NCBI GenBank assembly: GCA_947039005.1
Contig: CAMQXY010000008.1
Coordinates: 1 to 51,555 of the forward strand
Origin: an uncultured Photobacterium sp.
Lineage (GTDB): Bacteria > Pseudomonadota > Gammaproteobacteria > Enterobacterales > Vibrionaceae
Length of the DNA stretch: 51,555 bases
Reading direction: 5' to 3'
Shown here: one piece after another, positions 50,275-51,555 of the stretch
How the letters are laid out: each line of letters opens with the position of its first letter
How positions within the stretch are numbered: the first letter of the stretch is position 1
Translations under genes and position numbers: made by a program
Notes under the pieces: model-generated
Told to the model about the DNA's origin: nothing
Seen by the model: only the letters and a program-made list of their open reading frames with translations
The model's database searches: none

Positions 50275-51525
50275 TTAGCCTTCGGCATAAGCGCGAGTGA
50301 TTTCTTCGGCAATCACTTTAATCCCTTGCTCCATCAATTCATCATTTTGAACATAGTTCATCCGTAAGCATTGCTGACTGTGTTGCCATGGTTGCGCTAA
50401 GCCAATAAAGAAATATTCCCCCGGAACAATTAACACCCCGCGCGCTTTTAAGCGTCGATAAAGTTCTTTGGTAGTGATCGGTAATGCATCGCACCACAGC
50501 CATAAGAATATCGCCCCTTCAGGTTTATGGATTCGAAACCGTGGATCAGTAATATAGTGCTGTAATCGACTTACGGCATACTGTGCTTTACGGTAATAAA
50601 AAGGGCGAATGATGTCATGGCTTAAACGTAATAAGTCATTGCGAGCGATAACGTTATCGGCAATTGCGGGACCTAAGCTACCTGGCGCTAGATTGATAAT
50701 GCCGTTGATATTGGTTAGCGCCGTAATAATCTCTTCATTGGCAATCACAATTCCGCAGCGAATACCCGGCAAGCCCAGTTTGGAAAGGCTCATGCATAAT
50801 ATAGTATTGCTGTTCCAAAACGGGGTTACATCGGCAAAGATAATATCAGGGAAAGGCATGCCGTAAGCATTGTCGATAATCAATGGGATATTATGGTGTT
50901 GTGCGAGTGTATCAAGTTGCTTAACTTCATCATCAGTCAGCACATTACCGGTCGGATTGGTGGGGCGTGATGCACAAATTGCCCCAATACTGTCATCGAT
51001 AACCAATTTACTAAAATCAATATGGTATTTAAATAAACCATTATCTAACAAGCTGATTGTTGGCTGGTAAGAGATAAACATATCATTATCGAGTCCAGCA
51101 TCGGCATAGCCAATATATTCTGGCGATAGCGGTAAGAGGATCTTTTTATGGGAGCCATCTTGGCATTTACCGGCTAATAAATTAAATAAATTAAAGAAAG
51201 CACTTTGACTACCGTTGGTGAGGGTGATGTTTTTACTGCTGATGTCCCAACCATAATGTTGCTTAAGTAAGGTCGCGAGGGCGCTAATAAAACGGTCTTT
51301 TCCTTGGGGACCATCGTAGTTGGTGATGGCGGCGGTTAATTCACCCGTGGCAGCCATTTCAACTAGCAGTTGATTAAAATAATCGACCATCGCGGGGATT
51401 TGAGCTGGATTACCACCACCAAGCATAATCGCATCTGGATTGGTTAAACCATCATTTAAATCGTGCATTAATTGGGTAATGCCAGAATCGCCAGCGAACT
51501 TATCGCCAAAGTCAGAAAATTCCAT
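50275..51525 (-). CDS. avtA: Valine-pyruvate aminotransferase AvtA
   Basis: 416 residues, one shorter than E. coli AvtA and parallel to it along the whole length: FGDKFAGDSGITQLMHDLNDGL at the start, MLGGGNPAQIPAM, VSRPTNPTGN-type ASRPTNPTGN, and the PLP lysine K249 in CMSLSKLGLPG. It exchanges the amino group between valine and pyruvate or alanine, making alanine. Fold type I. It lies convergent to gyrB; its promoter region is cut by the window end (51526-51555 only). Confidence 0.95.
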   Translation of the reverse strand: MEFSDFGDKFAGDSGITQLMHDLNDGLTNPDAIMLGGGNPAQIPAMVDYFNQLLVEMAATGELTAAITNYDGPQGKDRFISALATLLKQHYGWDISSKNITLTNGSQSAFFNLFNLLAGKCQDGSHKKILLPLSPEYIGYADAGLDNDMFISYQPTISLLDNGLFKYHIDFSKLVIDDSIGAICASRPTNPTGNVLTDDEVKQLDTLAQHHNIPLIIDNAYGMPFPDIIFADVTPFWNSNTILCMSLSKLGLPGIRCGIVIANEEIITALTNINGIINLAPGSLGPAIADNVIARNDLLRLSHDIIRPFYYRKAQYAVSRLQHYITDPRFRIHKPEGAIFLWLWCDALPITTKELYRRLKARGVLIVPGEYFFIGLAQPWQHSQQCLRMNYVQNDELMEQGIKVIAEEITRAYAEG

Positions 51526-51555
51526 GGTGCTATCGACCTCTATATCAGTGCAGTT

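Overview
The window looks like origin-proximal chromosome 1 of a gammaproteobacterium in the Vibrionaceae, most like Photobacterium. This rests on gene order and on protein sequences recognised by eye; no database search was run. The marker blocks are yihD-srkA-dsbA, ilvL-G-M-E-D-A, glmS/glmU, the full atp operon, mnmG-rsmG-parA-parB, a complete oriC between mnmG and mioC, yidC-yidD-rnpA-rpmH, and dnaA-dnaN-recF-gyrB. Nearly all of it is core housekeeping sequence with intact reading frames. I saw no insertion sequence, prophage, CRISPR array, tRNA or rRNA.

Layout. 1-5.3 kb: the 3' end of rsmB, the trkA-trkH potassium uptake operon, a TrhA/hemolysin-III membrane protein and an unassigned FadR-type GntR regulator. 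5.1-7.8 kb: a small unknown transcription unit, then yihD, srkA and dsbA. 7.85-16.2 kb: comM (minus strand) and the divergent ilv operon, which has a leader peptide, an attenuator and a 14-bp perfect palindrome in its promoter. 16.2-21.1 kb: a small XRE regulator, glmS, its co-directional DeoR-type regulator with a visible promoter/operator, and glmU. The Tn7 attachment site at the end of glmS appears unoccupied. 21.3-28.4 kb: atpIBEFHAGDC on the minus strand with a strong promoter. 28.5-32.7 kb: mnmG-rsmG-parA-parB. 32.8-33.1 kb: oriC with three 13-mers, DnaA boxes and 13 GATC sites. 33.2-38.8 kb: mioC, a BtuF/BtuC/BtuD-type ABC importer divergent from a degenerate PduO-type corrinoid adenosyltransferase homologue, then mnmE. 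38.9-41.4 kb: yidC, yidD, rnpA and rpmH. 41.4-43.7 kb: a polar amino-acid (cystine-type) ABC importer. 43.7-50.2 kb: the dnaA control region and dnaA-dnaN-recF-gyrB. 50.3-51.5 kb: avtA.

How the parts relate. Replication start (oriC, DnaA, DnaN, GyrB, RecF), origin segregation (ParAB), translation and tRNA modification (MnmE/MnmG, RsmG, RsmB, RnpA, RpmH) and energy (ATP synthase) are packed around the origin. A DnaA-box variant, TGTGGGTAA or TGTGGGTAT, recurs upstream of mioC, rpmH and dnaA.

The least ordinary piece is the importer plus PduO-like protein lodged between mioC and mnmE. Its catalytic arginine/glutamate motif is altered and its N-terminal nucleotide-binding motif is missing, so it may be a corrinoid-binding accessory or sensor protein rather than an enzyme. 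That role is inference.
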